DNA of 64,000 nucleotides from Streptantibioticus_A sp037034305. Its GTDB lineage: Bacteria > Actinomycetota > Actinomycetes > Streptomycetales > Streptomycetaceae. Location of the stretch: assembly GCA_037034305.1 (NCBI GenBank), contig JBAGJY010000017.1:1-64000 (forward strand), in the 5' to 3' direction. The first letter of the stretch is position 1, and every line of letters begins with the position of its first letter. Below, piece by piece: positions 50,063 through 60,950 of the stretch. The translations under genes were made by a program, and so were the position numbers. The notes under the pieces are model-generated. The model had not been told where the DNA came from and did no database searches. It saw only the letters and a program-made list of their open reading frames with translations.

Positions 50063-50776
50063 TTAACTCCGCTCGGTGCGCAGCAGCACTTCGGGCTGGA
50101 CGATGACGATGCGCCGCCGCCGCGTGATGACGGCTCCCCGCTCCCGCAGGTCCTTCAGCAGCCGGGCGACCGCCTCCCGGGAGGCGCCGACCGAACCTGC
50201 CAGTTCCTCCTGGCTGAGGGCGACGGTGAGTTCGATGCCCTCTTCGGTGGGGCGGCCGTGCGTTCTGGCGAGGTCGAGCAGGAGTGAGGCGAGCCGTTCC
50301 CGCACGGTGAGCGCCGCCGACTCCAGCCGCAACCGGTCACCGGAACGCTGCCGGTCGACGCTGAGGGCGAGGAGTTGCAGCGCGGCCTGCGGGTTGGCGC
50401 GCAGGAAGCCGGTGAACCGCTCCTGCTCGACGGCGACGGCCGCCACGCGCTCCAGGGTGGTCACCGTGGCCGATCTGGGATGGCCGCTGAGCGCCGCGGC
50501 CTCGCCGATGATGTCGCCGGGCCCGCGCAGTGCCAGCAGCCCCTCGTAGCCGTTGGCCGCGGTGGCGGTCACCTTCGTCCAGCCGCGCAGGAGCAACAGC
50601 ACATGGCTGGACGGCTCGTTCTGCTGCATCAGGACCTGGCGCGGCGGGTACTCCAGCGGGCGGCCGAGGGCCACCAGCGCGGCGCGGTCGTCCTGTTCGA
50701 GCCGGGCCAGGAAGGGCACCCGGTCGTCCAGGGTGGCCTTTCCGGATCGTCCTAACCTGTCTCCGCCGACCATCAC
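50063..50776 (-). CDS. Crp/Fnr-family transcriptional regulator
   Basis: This 237-residue regulator has a cyclic-nucleotide-binding domain (about 20-135) followed by a winged helix (about 170-230, with LSQEELAGSVGASREAVARLLKDL as the recognition unit). The phosphate-binding cassette reads GDIIGEAAALSGHPRSATV. Gly91-Glu92 and Arg101-Ser102 correspond to the cAMP contacts of E. coli Crp, so ligand binding is plausible. It lies immediately upstream of the cyclase operon on the same strand and could sense the cyclase product. The start may be either of two tandem ATGs. Confidence 0.85.
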   Translation of the reverse strand: MMVGGDRLGRSGKATLDDRVPFLARLEQDDRAALVALGRPLEYPPRQVLMQQNEPSSHVLLLLRGWTKVTATAANGYEGLLALRGPGDIIGEAAALSGHPRSATVTTLERVAAVAVEQERFTGFLRANPQAALQLLALSVDRQRSGDRLRLESAALTVRERLASLLLDLARTHGRPTEEGIELTVALSQEELAGSVGASREAVARLLKDLRERGAVITRRRRIVIVQPEVLLRTERS

Positions 50777-50863
50777 GAGCGTCCCCGTCCCCCCATCCCT
50801 GCGTCTTGTAACGGGCCAACGTACTGGACCGGTGCGCTCCGGGAAGGCGAAACGAGTGCTTAG

Positions 50864-50937
50864 GCGCTCCGCTGGGTGCCGTCGGTCGTCTGCGGCGCCG
50901 TTGTGGCTTGTCGCGCAGTTCCCCGCGCCCCTTCAGG
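50864..50937 (+). repeat. Dispersed repeat, copy B (upstream of crp)
   Basis: This 74-nt element has the same orientation as copy A and starts 912 bp from it. The two copies bracket the crp gene. Confidence 0.85.
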
Positions 50938-50943
50938 CCACCA

Positions 50944-51366
50944 CCGAACGCGCGGAACTTCGCGCTCGGGGCGGGGGTTTGGGGGTGTGGCGGCCGTAGA
51001 GTTCCGTGGACCGTGTCGTGGGCGAAGGCGCGTGGAACTGCGGGCGCCCGCTGGGGCTTTGGGGGTGTGGCGGCCGCAGAGTTGCGCGGACCGTGTCGGA
51101 GGCGAAGGCGAGCGGAACCCCGGGCGCCCGCCGAGGGTTTCGTGGCGTGGCGGCCGCAGAGTTGCGCGGACCGTGTCGTGGGCGAAGGCGCGTGGAACTG
51201 CGGGCGCCCGCTGGGGGTTTGGGGGCGTGGCGGCCGCAGAGTTGCGCGGACCGTGCCGGAGGCAAAGGCGTGCGGAACTTCGCACGTCTGCCGGGGGTTT
51301 GGGGGCGAAGCCCCCGAAAGATCCGCAAACCGCGCCGGAGGCGAAAACGCGCGGAACTCCACACGC
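50944..51366. repeat. 80-bp tandem repeat array
   Basis: Four units start at 50987, 51067, 51147 and 51227 (each GTGGCGGCCG), at exactly 80-bp spacing. A partial unit precedes them and a diverged one follows, in which GGGGGC-GAA-GCCCCC (51301-51315) appears. Unit identity is high but not perfect. Because 80 is not a multiple of three, the open frames across it are not conserved, and I see no real gene in 50777-51447. Confidence 0.93.
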
Positions 51367-51447
51367 CGCCGCCGCGTCAAGCACTATGGGGGCACGATCC
51401 CTGGTCGGGGAGAATGGTCCCTACAAGTGGGGGAGGTAGGCGGGCGG

Positions 51448-51966
51448 ATGGCGCACTACGGAGGGCTGCAGCCCTGGGACAACGGCCCGGCTTCGGGCAT
51501 GCGCGCCTCGCACGCCGACCGGGAGCGCACGGTGGACGTGCTCAAGGCCGCGTTCGCCGAGGGGCGCCTCGGTCAGCAGGAGTACGAGCAGCGGGTGGGG
51601 GCGGCCTACCGCGCGCTGACCTACGGCGAGCTGGGCGGCCTGGTCGCCGACCTGCCACAGGGGCCGGTGCCGATGACGATGCCCACGGCCGGGCCGCAGG
51701 CCACGCCCGCGGTGCCGCCGACCTTCCTGCCGGTGCCGCCGCGGCCGACGAACGGGCTGGCGGCGGCCTCACTGGTCTGCGGCCTCGCCGGGTTCGTCCT
51801 GGCGGTGCCCGCGGTCCCGGCGATCGTGCTGGGGCACCGGGCGCGGAACCAGATCCGTGCCACGGGCGAGGGCGGCGAGGCCATGGCGACGACCGGCCTG
51901 GTGCTGGGCTGGCTGGTGGCCTCGTTCTGGGCGCTGATCATCCTGGTGGGCATCGCGGCGGGCTGA
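51448..51966 (+). CDS. DUF1707/DUF4190 membrane protein
   Basis: This 172-residue protein has an N-terminal DUF1707 (about 15-70: MRASHADRERTVDVLKAAFAEGRLGQQEYEQRV). A Pro-rich linker follows, then two membrane helices of DUF4190 type (AAASLVCGLAGFVLAVPAVPAIVLGHRA and the C-terminal GLVLGWLVASFWALIILVGI). GGGAGG lies 11 nt before the ATG, so the exact start is less certain. Proteins of this type are abundant in streptomycetes; the function is unknown. It stands alone between the tandem array and the rpsL leader. Confidence 0.8.
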   Translation: MAHYGGLQPWDNGPASGMRASHADRERTVDVLKAAFAEGRLGQQEYEQRVGAAYRALTYGELGGLVADLPQGPVPMTMPTAGPQATPAVPPTFLPVPPRPTNGLAAASLVCGLAGFVLAVPAVPAIVLGHRARNQIRATGEGGEAMATTGLVLGWLVASFWALIILVGIAAG

Positions 51967-52078
51967 GTCGGCGGCCGTCCGCGCGGCCGGATCCGCTCCC
52001 TTCCCTGACCGGGACGGGGCCACTACCGTGGCCTCAGCGTCCGCGCGGCCCGGCGTGTCCTACGCGTGTGCATTTGTT

Positions 52079-52107
52079 TTGACCGGAGCCCATGCGCTAG
52101 GTACGCT
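52079..52107 (+). promoter_or_regulatory. Promoter of the str operon (rpsL)
   Basis: TTGACC (52079-52084), exactly 17 nt and TACGCT (52102-52107) predict a start near 52114 and a leader of about 230 nt. The preceding segment 51967-52078 shows nothing else. Confidence 0.7.
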
Positions 52108-52231
52108 CTGACCTTGTGCCTGGGGTGTCCCCGGGTTCTTGTGCGTGCTCTCAGTCCGCACGGAATTCCGAGACTGCGACATCCAAGAGATGTGAAGCCT
52201 GTGCCCGCCCAGCGGGCATGCGCGGAGCCTC

Positions 52232-52260
52232 CGACACACCCGACCGCGTGGGTCGGGAAA
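52232..52260 (+). promoter_or_regulatory. Leader hairpin of rpsL shared with rpsJ
   Basis: CCCGACC-GCGTG-GGTCGGG (52239-52257), flanked by CGACACA and AAA, matches the rpsJ leader at 27 of 29 positions. A second hairpin GCCCGC-CCA-GCGGGC (52203-52217) lies just upstream. Confidence 0.75.
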
Positions 52261-52343
52261 AGTGCCGGTGATCAGCGCTGGTGGCCCAGCAGAGCGCCCC
52301 GGGTTAGCTTTAACGAGACTGGCACACAGAAACCGGAGAAACG

Positions 52344-52715
52344 GTGCCTACGATCCAGCAGCTGGTCCGCAAGGGCCGGCAGGACAAGGTCGAGAAGAAC
52401 AAGACGCCCGCACTGCAGGGTTCCCCGCAGCGCCGTGGCGTCTGCACGCGTGTCTACACGACCACCCCGAAGAAGCCGAACTCGGCCCTGCGTAAGGTCG
52501 CGCGTGTGCGTCTGACCAGCGGGATCGAGGTCACCGCATACATTCCGGGTGAGGGCCACAACCTGCAGGAGCACTCCATCGTGCTCGTGCGTGGCGGTCG
52601 TGTGAAGGACCTGCCGGGTGTTCGCTACAAGATCATCCGCGGCTCCCTCGACACTCAGGGCGTCAAGAACCGCAAGCAGGCTCGCAGCCGCTACGGCGCC
52701 AAGAAGGAGAAGTAA
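52344..52715 (+). CDS. rpsL: 30S ribosomal protein S12
   Basis: This 123-residue decoding-centre protein starts at a GTG after GGAGAA. The PKKPNSALRKVARV loop holds both lysines of the first streptomycin region (E. coli Lys42/43), and GGRVKDLPGVRY holds Lys88. The protein is therefore of the streptomycin-sensitive, non-mutant type. It is the first gene of rpsL-rpsG-fusA-tuf; rpsG starts 2 nt later. Confidence 0.97.
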   Translation: MPTIQQLVRKGRQDKVEKNKTPALQGSPQRRGVCTRVYTTTPKKPNSALRKVARVRLTSGIEVTAYIPGEGHNLQEHSIVLVRGGRVKDLPGVRYKIIRGSLDTQGVKNRKQARSRYGAKKEK

Positions 52716-52717
52716 GA

Positions 52718-53188
52718 ATGCCTCGTAAGGGCCCCGCCCCGAAGCGCCCGGTCATCATCGACCCGGTCTACAACTCTCCTCTGGTGACCTCCCTCATCAA
52801 CAAGGTGCTGCTGAACGGCAAGCGCTCCACCGCCGAGCGCATCGTCTACGGCGCCATGGAGGGCCTGCGCGAGAAGACCGGCAACGACCCGGTCATCACC
52901 CTCAAGCGCGCGCTGGAGAACGTCAAGCCCACCCTTGAGGTCCGCAGCCGCCGTGTCGGTGGCGCCACCTACCAGGTGCCGGTCGAGGTCCGCCCCGCGC
53001 GTTCCTCCACGCTGGCGCTGCGCTGGCTGGTCGGCTACTCCCGCGCCCGTCGCGAGAAGACCATGACCGAGCGCCTCATGAACGAGCTGCTCGACGCCTC
53101 GAACGGTCTTGGCGCCTCCGTCAAGCGCCGCGAGGACACCCACAAGATGGCCGAGTCCAACAAGGCCTTCGCGCACTACCGCTGGTAG
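52718..53188 (+). CDS. rpsG: 30S ribosomal protein S7
   Basis: This 156-residue assembly-initiator protein of the 30S head starts MPRKGPAPKRPVIIDPVY and ends FAHYRW. The RNA-binding segment SRRVGGATYQVPVEV is conserved. Its ribosome site lies inside the rpsL 3' end (AAGGAG). Confidence 0.97.
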   Translation: MPRKGPAPKRPVIIDPVYNSPLVTSLINKVLLNGKRSTAERIVYGAMEGLREKTGNDPVITLKRALENVKPTLEVRSRRVGGATYQVPVEVRPARSSTLALRWLVGYSRARREKTMTERLMNELLDASNGLGASVKRREDTHKMAESNKAFAHYRW

Positions 53189-53226
53189 TCGCAACCCCAT
53201 CGAGAACCGAGAGAAGACTGAGCCAT

Positions 53227-55347
<2,121 letters not shown>

Positions 55348-55568
55348 CCGACGTTCTCGTGACGTCCTACAAGCCTTAGGCTTGACGGCAGGCAGTACGG
55401 GGCATTCCGCCACGAACCGTGAGGAACGTGGCGGGTGCCCCGGCAGCCGGCACTTAATCCGCGGGTTGGCATACGTAAGCAGGCCCTTCGGGGTCCTCAC
55501 CAACCCGGCAAAGATCACCTGGCGCCGATGAAGTAAGGCGTACAGAACCACTCCACAGGAGGACCCCA
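55348..55568 (+). promoter_or_regulatory. fusA-tuf spacer with dyad and possible tuf promoter
   Basis: A perfect 6-bp hairpin CAAGCC-TTA-GGCTTG (55370-55384) overlaps TTGACG (55382-55387), a good -35. The -10 is unclear (GCATTC near 55402). tuf is known to have its own promoter in streptomycetes, which fits this long spacer. Confidence 0.4.
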
Positions 55569-56762
<1,194 letters not shown>

Positions 56763-56778
56763 CCTTGCGCTAAGCGCT

Positions 56779-56823
56779 AACGCAAAGCCCCGCACACCCT
56801 CCGGGTGTGCGGGGCTTTGCGTT
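56779..56823 (+). terminator. Terminator of the str operon
   Basis: A perfect 21-bp stem (56779-56799 with 56803-56823) closes a TCC loop and is followed by T-rich sequence. It is the longest perfect stem in the window. Confidence 0.9.
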
Positions 56824-57060
56824 TGTCCGGGGCGGAATTCCCTGAACGCCCTTGGGTTCGCAGGGTATCGCGCCGATTTCCCGGGAGGCCTGAAGCTCGC
56901 CCCGAAAGGGGCCGGGGGCGAAGCCGTCGAGGGATCTGGGGTCTTGCCCCAAGAGGCCTGAGGCGAAGCCCTGAACGGGCTCCAGAGGCGAAGCCTTCAT
57001 GGAGCCTTGGGGGCGGAGCCCCCGAAGCGGTCTGGGGGCTTGCCCGCAGAAGGAAGCTCC
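56824..57060. repeat. Degenerate GGCGAAGCC repeat region between tuf and rpsJ
   Basis: The core GGCGAAGCC recurs at 56917-56925, 56962-56970 and 56987-56995. GGGGGC-GGA-GCCCCC follows at 57009-57023. No gene is supported. It looks like a decayed array of the GGGGGC-N3-GCCCCC element. Confidence 0.7.
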
Positions 57061-57084
57061 ACGTCAACCACGGCATGGCCCGAT

Positions 57085-57114
57085 TGGCCAGAGCGCCCAG
57101 CGATATGGCACACT
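57085..57114 (+). promoter_or_regulatory. Possible S10-operon promoter
   Basis: TGGCCA (57085-57090), an 18-nt spacer and CACACT (57109-57114) resemble the rpoB promoter. The leader would be about 300 nt. Confidence 0.4.
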
Positions 57115-57327
57115 TGCCAGGTTGCTCGGTTGAGTGCCGATGCTGCGCGCCTCCCGTCGGGAGGACTGGAAGCGAGTCCCGCAGTACTCGTCGCCCCTTG
57201 TCAGGGGCGGAAGTACGGGAATCTTCCGGGAAGCGTCAGCGCGGGGCTCGCCAGGCGCCCGGTGGATGTCTTTCCCCCAAACCCCCGACCGGGGATCCCG
57301 TATGCGGATTTCTGTGAGAGGGACCGC

Positions 57328-57356
57328 GACACGCCCGACCGCGTGGGTCGGGGAAG
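57328..57356 (+). promoter_or_regulatory. Leader hairpin of rpsJ shared with rpsL
   Basis: CCCGACC-GCGTG-GGTCGGG (57334-57352) lies 68 nt before rpsJ and is the near-identical partner of 52239-52257. Confidence 0.75.
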
Positions 57357-57420
57357 TCGCAGGGAAAGCGCCAGACACCGGGTCCCAGAGCGTTACGAGA
57401 GACAGGACTACGGAGTAGCC

Positions 57421-57729
57421 ATGGCGGGACAGAAGATCCGCATCCGGCTCAAGGCCTACGACCACGAGGTCATCGACTCCTCGGCGAAGAAGATCGTCGA
57501 GACGGTGACCCGTACTGGTGCGCAGGTCGCGGGCCCGGTGCCGCTGCCCACTGAGAAGAACGTGTACTGCGTCATCAAGTCGCCGCACAAGTACAAGGAC
57601 TCGCGCGAGCACTTCGAGATGCGTACGCACAAGCGCCTCATCGACATCCTCGACCCCACGCCGAAGACGGTTGACTCGCTGATGCGTCTCGACCTGCCGG
57701 CCGGCGTCGACATCGAGATCAAGCTCTGA
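57421..57729 (+). CDS. rpsJ: 30S ribosomal protein S10
   Basis: This 102-residue protein of the 30S head is also the NusE transcription partner of NusB/NusG. It starts MAGQKIRIRLKAYDHEVIDSSAKKIVETV and contains the loop around SPHKYKDSREHFEMRTHKR. It is the first gene of the S10 operon, after a long leader of about 300 nt. Confidence 0.97.
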   Translation: MAGQKIRIRLKAYDHEVIDSSAKKIVETVTRTGAQVAGPVPLPTEKNVYCVIKSPHKYKDSREHFEMRTHKRLIDILDPTPKTVDSLMRLDLPAGVDIEIKL

Positions 57730-57742
57730 GGTGACGCGCGAG

Positions 57743-58387
57743 ATGGCTAAGCAGATTAAGGGCGTCCTGGGCGAGAAGCTCGGCATGACCCAGGTCTGGG
57801 ACGAGAACAACCGCGTCGTCCCGGTGACCGTGGTCAAGGCCGGGCCCTGTGTCGTTACCCAGGTCCGCACCGCCGACACCGACGGCTACGAGGCCGTGCA
57901 GATCGCCTTCGGCGAGATCGACCCGCGCAAGGTGAACAAGCCCCTCAAGGGCCACTTCGCCAAGGCCGACGTGACGCCGCGCCGCCACCTGGTGGAGCTG
58001 CGCACCTCCGACGCCAGCGAGTACACCCTCGGCCAGGAGATCTCCGCCGACGTGTTCGAGGCCGGCGTCAAGGTCGACGTCACCGGCAAGAGCAAGGGCA
58101 AGGGCTTCGCCGGTGTCATGAAGCGCCACAACTTCGGTGGCCTCGGCGCCGGGCACGGCACCCAGCGCAAGCACCGCTCGCCCGGTTCCATCGGTGGCTG
58201 CGCCACCCCGGGTCGTGTGTTCAAGGGTCTGCGCATGGCAGGCCGCATGGGCAACGAGCGGGTCACCACCCAGAACCTGACCGTCCACGCCGTTGACGCG
58301 GAGAAGGGCCTGCTGCTCATCAAGGGCGCGGTTCCTGGTCCGAACGGCGGCCTCGTCCTGGTCCGTACCGCGGCCAAGGGGGCCTGA
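57743..58387 (+). CDS. rplC: 50S ribosomal protein L3
   Basis: This 214-residue protein is counted from the ATG at 57743 (GAGGTGA 9 nt upstream); an in-frame GTG 12 nt earlier is rejected because the standard family start is (A/T)KQIKGVLGEKLGMTQVW. The conserved rRNA-contacting loop GGLGAGHGTQRKHRSPGSIGG is present. Confidence 0.96.
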   Translation: MAKQIKGVLGEKLGMTQVWDENNRVVPVTVVKAGPCVVTQVRTADTDGYEAVQIAFGEIDPRKVNKPLKGHFAKADVTPRRHLVELRTSDASEYTLGQEISADVFEAGVKVDVTGKSKGKGFAGVMKRHNFGGLGAGHGTQRKHRSPGSIGGCATPGRVFKGLRMAGRMGNERVTTQNLTVHAVDAEKGLLLIKGAVPGPNGGLVLVRTAAKGA

Positions 58388-58395
58388 GGTAACCG

Positions 58396-59046
58396 ATGAG
58401 CACCATTGACATCCTTTCGCCGGCAGGCGACAAGGCCGGGACCGTCGAGCTCCCCGCGGAGATCTTCGACGCCAAGGTCAGCGTTCCGCTGATCCACCAG
58501 GTCGTTGTCGCGCAGCTGGCCGCTGCCCGCCAGGGCACGCACAAGACCAAGACCCGCGGCGAGGTCCGCGGCGGTGGCAAGAAGCCGTACCGCCAGAAGG
58601 GCACCGGCCGCGCCCGTCAGGGTTCGACCCGCGCTCCGCAGTTCGCCGGCGGTGGCGTCGTGCACGGCCCGGTGCCGCGCGACTACTCGCAGCGGACGCC
58701 GAAGAAGATGATCAAGGCTGCCCTGCGTGGCGCCCTGACCGACCGCGCGCGTCACAACCGCATCCACGTCGTGTCCGGCGTGGTCGAGGGGTCGGCCCCG
58801 TCGACCAAGTCCGCCAAGGCGCTGCTGGGCAAGATCAGCGACCGCAAGAACGTGCTGCTGGTCGTCGAGCGGGCCGACGAGGCCTCCTGGCTGTCGGCGC
58901 GCAACCTGCCCCAGGTCCACATCCTGGAGGCCGGTCAGCTCAACGCGTACGACGTGCTCGTCTCCGACGACGTGGTCTTCACCAAGGACGCCTTCGACCG
59001 CTTCGTCGGTGCCGGCGCCGTTGAGACCGAAGGGAGCGCCGCCTGA
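58396..59046 (+). CDS. rplD: 50S ribosomal protein L4
   Basis: This 216-residue exit-tunnel protein has the tunnel loop around TKTRGEVRGGGKKPYRQKGTGRARQGS intact, without the changes linked to macrolide resistance. The stop shares its last base with the rplW start. Confidence 0.97.
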   Translation: MSTIDILSPAGDKAGTVELPAEIFDAKVSVPLIHQVVVAQLAAARQGTHKTKTRGEVRGGGKKPYRQKGTGRARQGSTRAPQFAGGGVVHGPVPRDYSQRTPKKMIKAALRGALTDRARHNRIHVVSGVVEGSAPSTKSAKALLGKISDRKNVLLVVERADEASWLSARNLPQVHILEAGQLNAYDVLVSDDVVFTKDAFDRFVGAGAVETEGSAA

Positions 59047-59387
59047 TGAGCGAGAACACCGCCGTCCAGGCAAACGCGGCCACCAGCAAGACGTTCACCG
59101 ACCTGCGTGACGTGCTGCTCAAGCCGGTGGTTTCGGAGAAGAGCTACGCGCTGCTGGACGAGAACAAGTACACGTTCATCGTCGACCCGCGCGCCAACAA
59201 GACCCAGATCAAGCAGGCCGTCGAGTCGGTCTTCTCGGTCAAGGTCACCGGGGTCAACACGATCAACCGGCAGGGCAAGCGCAAGCGCACCCGCACCGGT
59301 TTCGGCAAGCGCAAGGACACCAAGCGCGCCATCGTGACCCTCGCCGAGGGCGACCGTATCGACATCTTCGGCGGCCCGGTCTCCTAA
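59046..59387 (+). CDS. rplW: 50S ribosomal protein L23
   Basis: This 113-residue protein lies at the tunnel exit and docks trigger factor and SRP. The conserved segment VLLKPVVSEKSYALLDENKYTFIV is followed by the basic loop GKRKRTRTGFGKRKDTKRA. It overlaps rplD by one base. Confidence 0.97.
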   Translation: MSENTAVQANAATSKTFTDLRDVLLKPVVSEKSYALLDENKYTFIVDPRANKTQIKQAVESVFSVKVTGVNTINRQGKRKRTRTGFGKRKDTKRAIVTLAEGDRIDIFGGPVS

Positions 59388-59426
59388 CGGAGTCCGAGTC
59401 GTCCGGAATCGGACGAGGACTGAGAA

Positions 59427-60263
59427 ATGGGTATCCGCAAGTACAAGCCGACGACCCCGGGCCGTCGTGGCTCCAGCGTCGCCGACTTCGTCGAGATCAC
59501 GCGGTCCACGCCGGAGAAGTCGCTGGTCCGCCCGCTGCACAGCAAGGGCGGCCGTAACAACGCCGGTCGTGTGACCGTCCGTCACCAGGGCGGTGGCCAC
59601 AAGCGCGCCTACCGCGTGATCGACTTCCGTCGGCACGACAAGGACGGCGTGCCGGCCAAGGTCGCGCACATCGAGTACGACCCCAACCGCACCGCGCGCA
59701 TCGCGCTGCTGCACTACGCGGACGGCGAGAAGCGCTACATCATCGCCCCGCGCGGCCTGAAGCAGGGCGACCGGGTCGAGAACGGCCCCGCGGCCGACAT
59801 CAAGCCGGGCAACAACCTGGCGCTGCGCAACATCCCGGTCGGTACGACCATCCACGCCATCGAGCTGCGGCCCGGCGGCGGCGCGAAGTTCGCCCGTTCC
59901 GCGGGTGCCTCCGTGCAGCTGCTGGCGAAGGAGGGCTCCATGGCCCACCTGCGCATGCCGTCCGGTGAGATCCGCCTGGTCGACGTCCGCTGCCGCGCCA
60001 CCGTCGGCGAGGTCGGCAACGCCGAGCAGTCGAACATCAACTGGGGCAAGGCCGGCCGTATGCGCTGGAAGGGCGTCCGCCCGACCGTTCGTGGTGTCGC
60101 GATGAACCCGGTTGACCACCCGCACGGTGGTGGTGAGGGCAAGACCTCCGGTGGTCGCCACCCGGTCAGCCCCTGGGGCCAGAAGGAAGGACGTACTCGC
60201 CAGCCGAAGAAGGCCAGCGACAAGTACATCGTCCGCCGCCGCAAGACGAACAAGAAGCGCTAG
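59427..60263 (+). CDS. rplB: 50S ribosomal protein L2
   Basis: This 278-residue protein of the peptidyl-transferase neighbourhood starts MGIRKYKPTTPGRRGSSVADF. The C-terminal active-site-proximal motif MNPVDHPHGGGEGKTSGGRHPVSPWG contains the conserved histidine. The basic tail ends IVRRRKTNKKR. Confidence 0.97.
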   Translation: MGIRKYKPTTPGRRGSSVADFVEITRSTPEKSLVRPLHSKGGRNNAGRVTVRHQGGGHKRAYRVIDFRRHDKDGVPAKVAHIEYDPNRTARIALLHYADGEKRYIIAPRGLKQGDRVENGPAADIKPGNNLALRNIPVGTTIHAIELRPGGGAKFARSAGASVQLLAKEGSMAHLRMPSGEIRLVDVRCRATVGEVGNAEQSNINWGKAGRMRWKGVRPTVRGVAMNPVDHPHGGGEGKTSGGRHPVSPWGQKEGRTRQPKKASDKYIVRRRKTNKKR

Positions 60264-60275
60264 GAGCGGGTTTAG

Positions 60276-60557
60276 ATGCCGCGCAGTCTCAAGAAGGGGC
60301 CCTTCGTCGACGACCACCTGATCAAGAAGGTGGACGTACAGAACGAGGCAGGCACCAAGAACGTCATCAAGACCTGGTCCCGCCGCTCGATGATCGTCCC
60401 GGCCATGCTCGGCCACACGATCGCGGTACACGACGGCCGCAAGCACGTCCCGGTGTTCGTCACCGAGTCGATGGTCGGCCACAAGCTCGGCGAGTTCGCG
60501 CCGACCCGCACCTTCCGCGGCCACGAGAAGGACGACCGCAAGTCGCGTCGTCGCTGA
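60276..60557 (+). CDS. rpsS: 30S ribosomal protein S19
   Basis: This 93-residue 30S head protein starts MPRSLKKGPFVDDHLIKKVD and includes the conserved MIGHTIAVH-like segment MLGHTIAVHDGRKHVPV. It lies 12 nt after rplB. Confidence 0.97.
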   Translation: MPRSLKKGPFVDDHLIKKVDVQNEAGTKNVIKTWSRRSMIVPAMLGHTIAVHDGRKHVPVFVTESMVGHKLGEFAPTRTFRGHEKDDRKSRRR

Positions 60558-60602
60558 TCTGCGGAATAGCGAAGACCTATGACTGACACCGAAGGGACAA
60601 CC

Positions 60603-60950
60603 ATGGAAGCCAGGGCCCAGGCGCGGTACATCCGCGTCACGCCCATGAAGGCCCGCCGCGTGGTGGACCTCATCCGTGGCATGGACGCCACGGAGGCTCA
60701 GGCGGTCCTGCGATTCGCTCCGCAGGCCGCGAGCGTGCCGGTTGGCAAGGTGCTGGACAGCGCCATCGCCAACGCCGCGCACAACTACGACCACACCGAC
60801 GCGGGCTCGCTGTACATCAGCGAGGCGTACGTGGACGAGGGCCCGACCCTGAAGCGGTTCCGGCCGCGTGCCCAGGGTCGCGCCTACCGGATCCGCAAGC
60901 GGACCAGCCACATCACCGTGGTCGTCGCCAGCAAGGAAGGGACCCGGTAA
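60603..60950 (+). CDS. rplV: 50S ribosomal protein L22
   Basis: This 115-residue tunnel protein is counted from the ATG at 60603 (GAAGGGAC upstream), which gives the standard start MEARAQARYIRVTPMKARRVVDLIRG. An earlier in-frame ATG at 60579 has no ribosome site. The tunnel beta-hairpin PRAQGRAYRIRKRTSHIT is normal. The stop overlaps rpsC (TAATG). Confidence 0.96.
   Translation: MEARAQARYIRVTPMKARRVVDLIRGMDATEAQAVLRFAPQAASVPVGKVLDSAIANAAHNYDHTDAGSLYISEAYVDEGPTLKRFRPRAQGRAYRIRKRTSHITVVVASKEGTR

Noticed and set aside
43915..50776. Complete transposon or prophage around the accessory operon
   Set aside because: No transposase, integrase, terminal inverted repeats or phage structural genes are visible; only the two dispersed repeat copies around crp hint at insertion.
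50944..51366. CRISPR array
   Set aside because: The units are contiguous 80-bp repeats without unique spacers, and no cas genes are present.
50337..51384. Long open frames on the minus strand through the 80-bp array
   Set aside because: Their repetitive Arg/Pro/Ala sequence follows the tandem DNA repeat, the 80-bp period shifts frame at each unit, and they overlap the crp gene.
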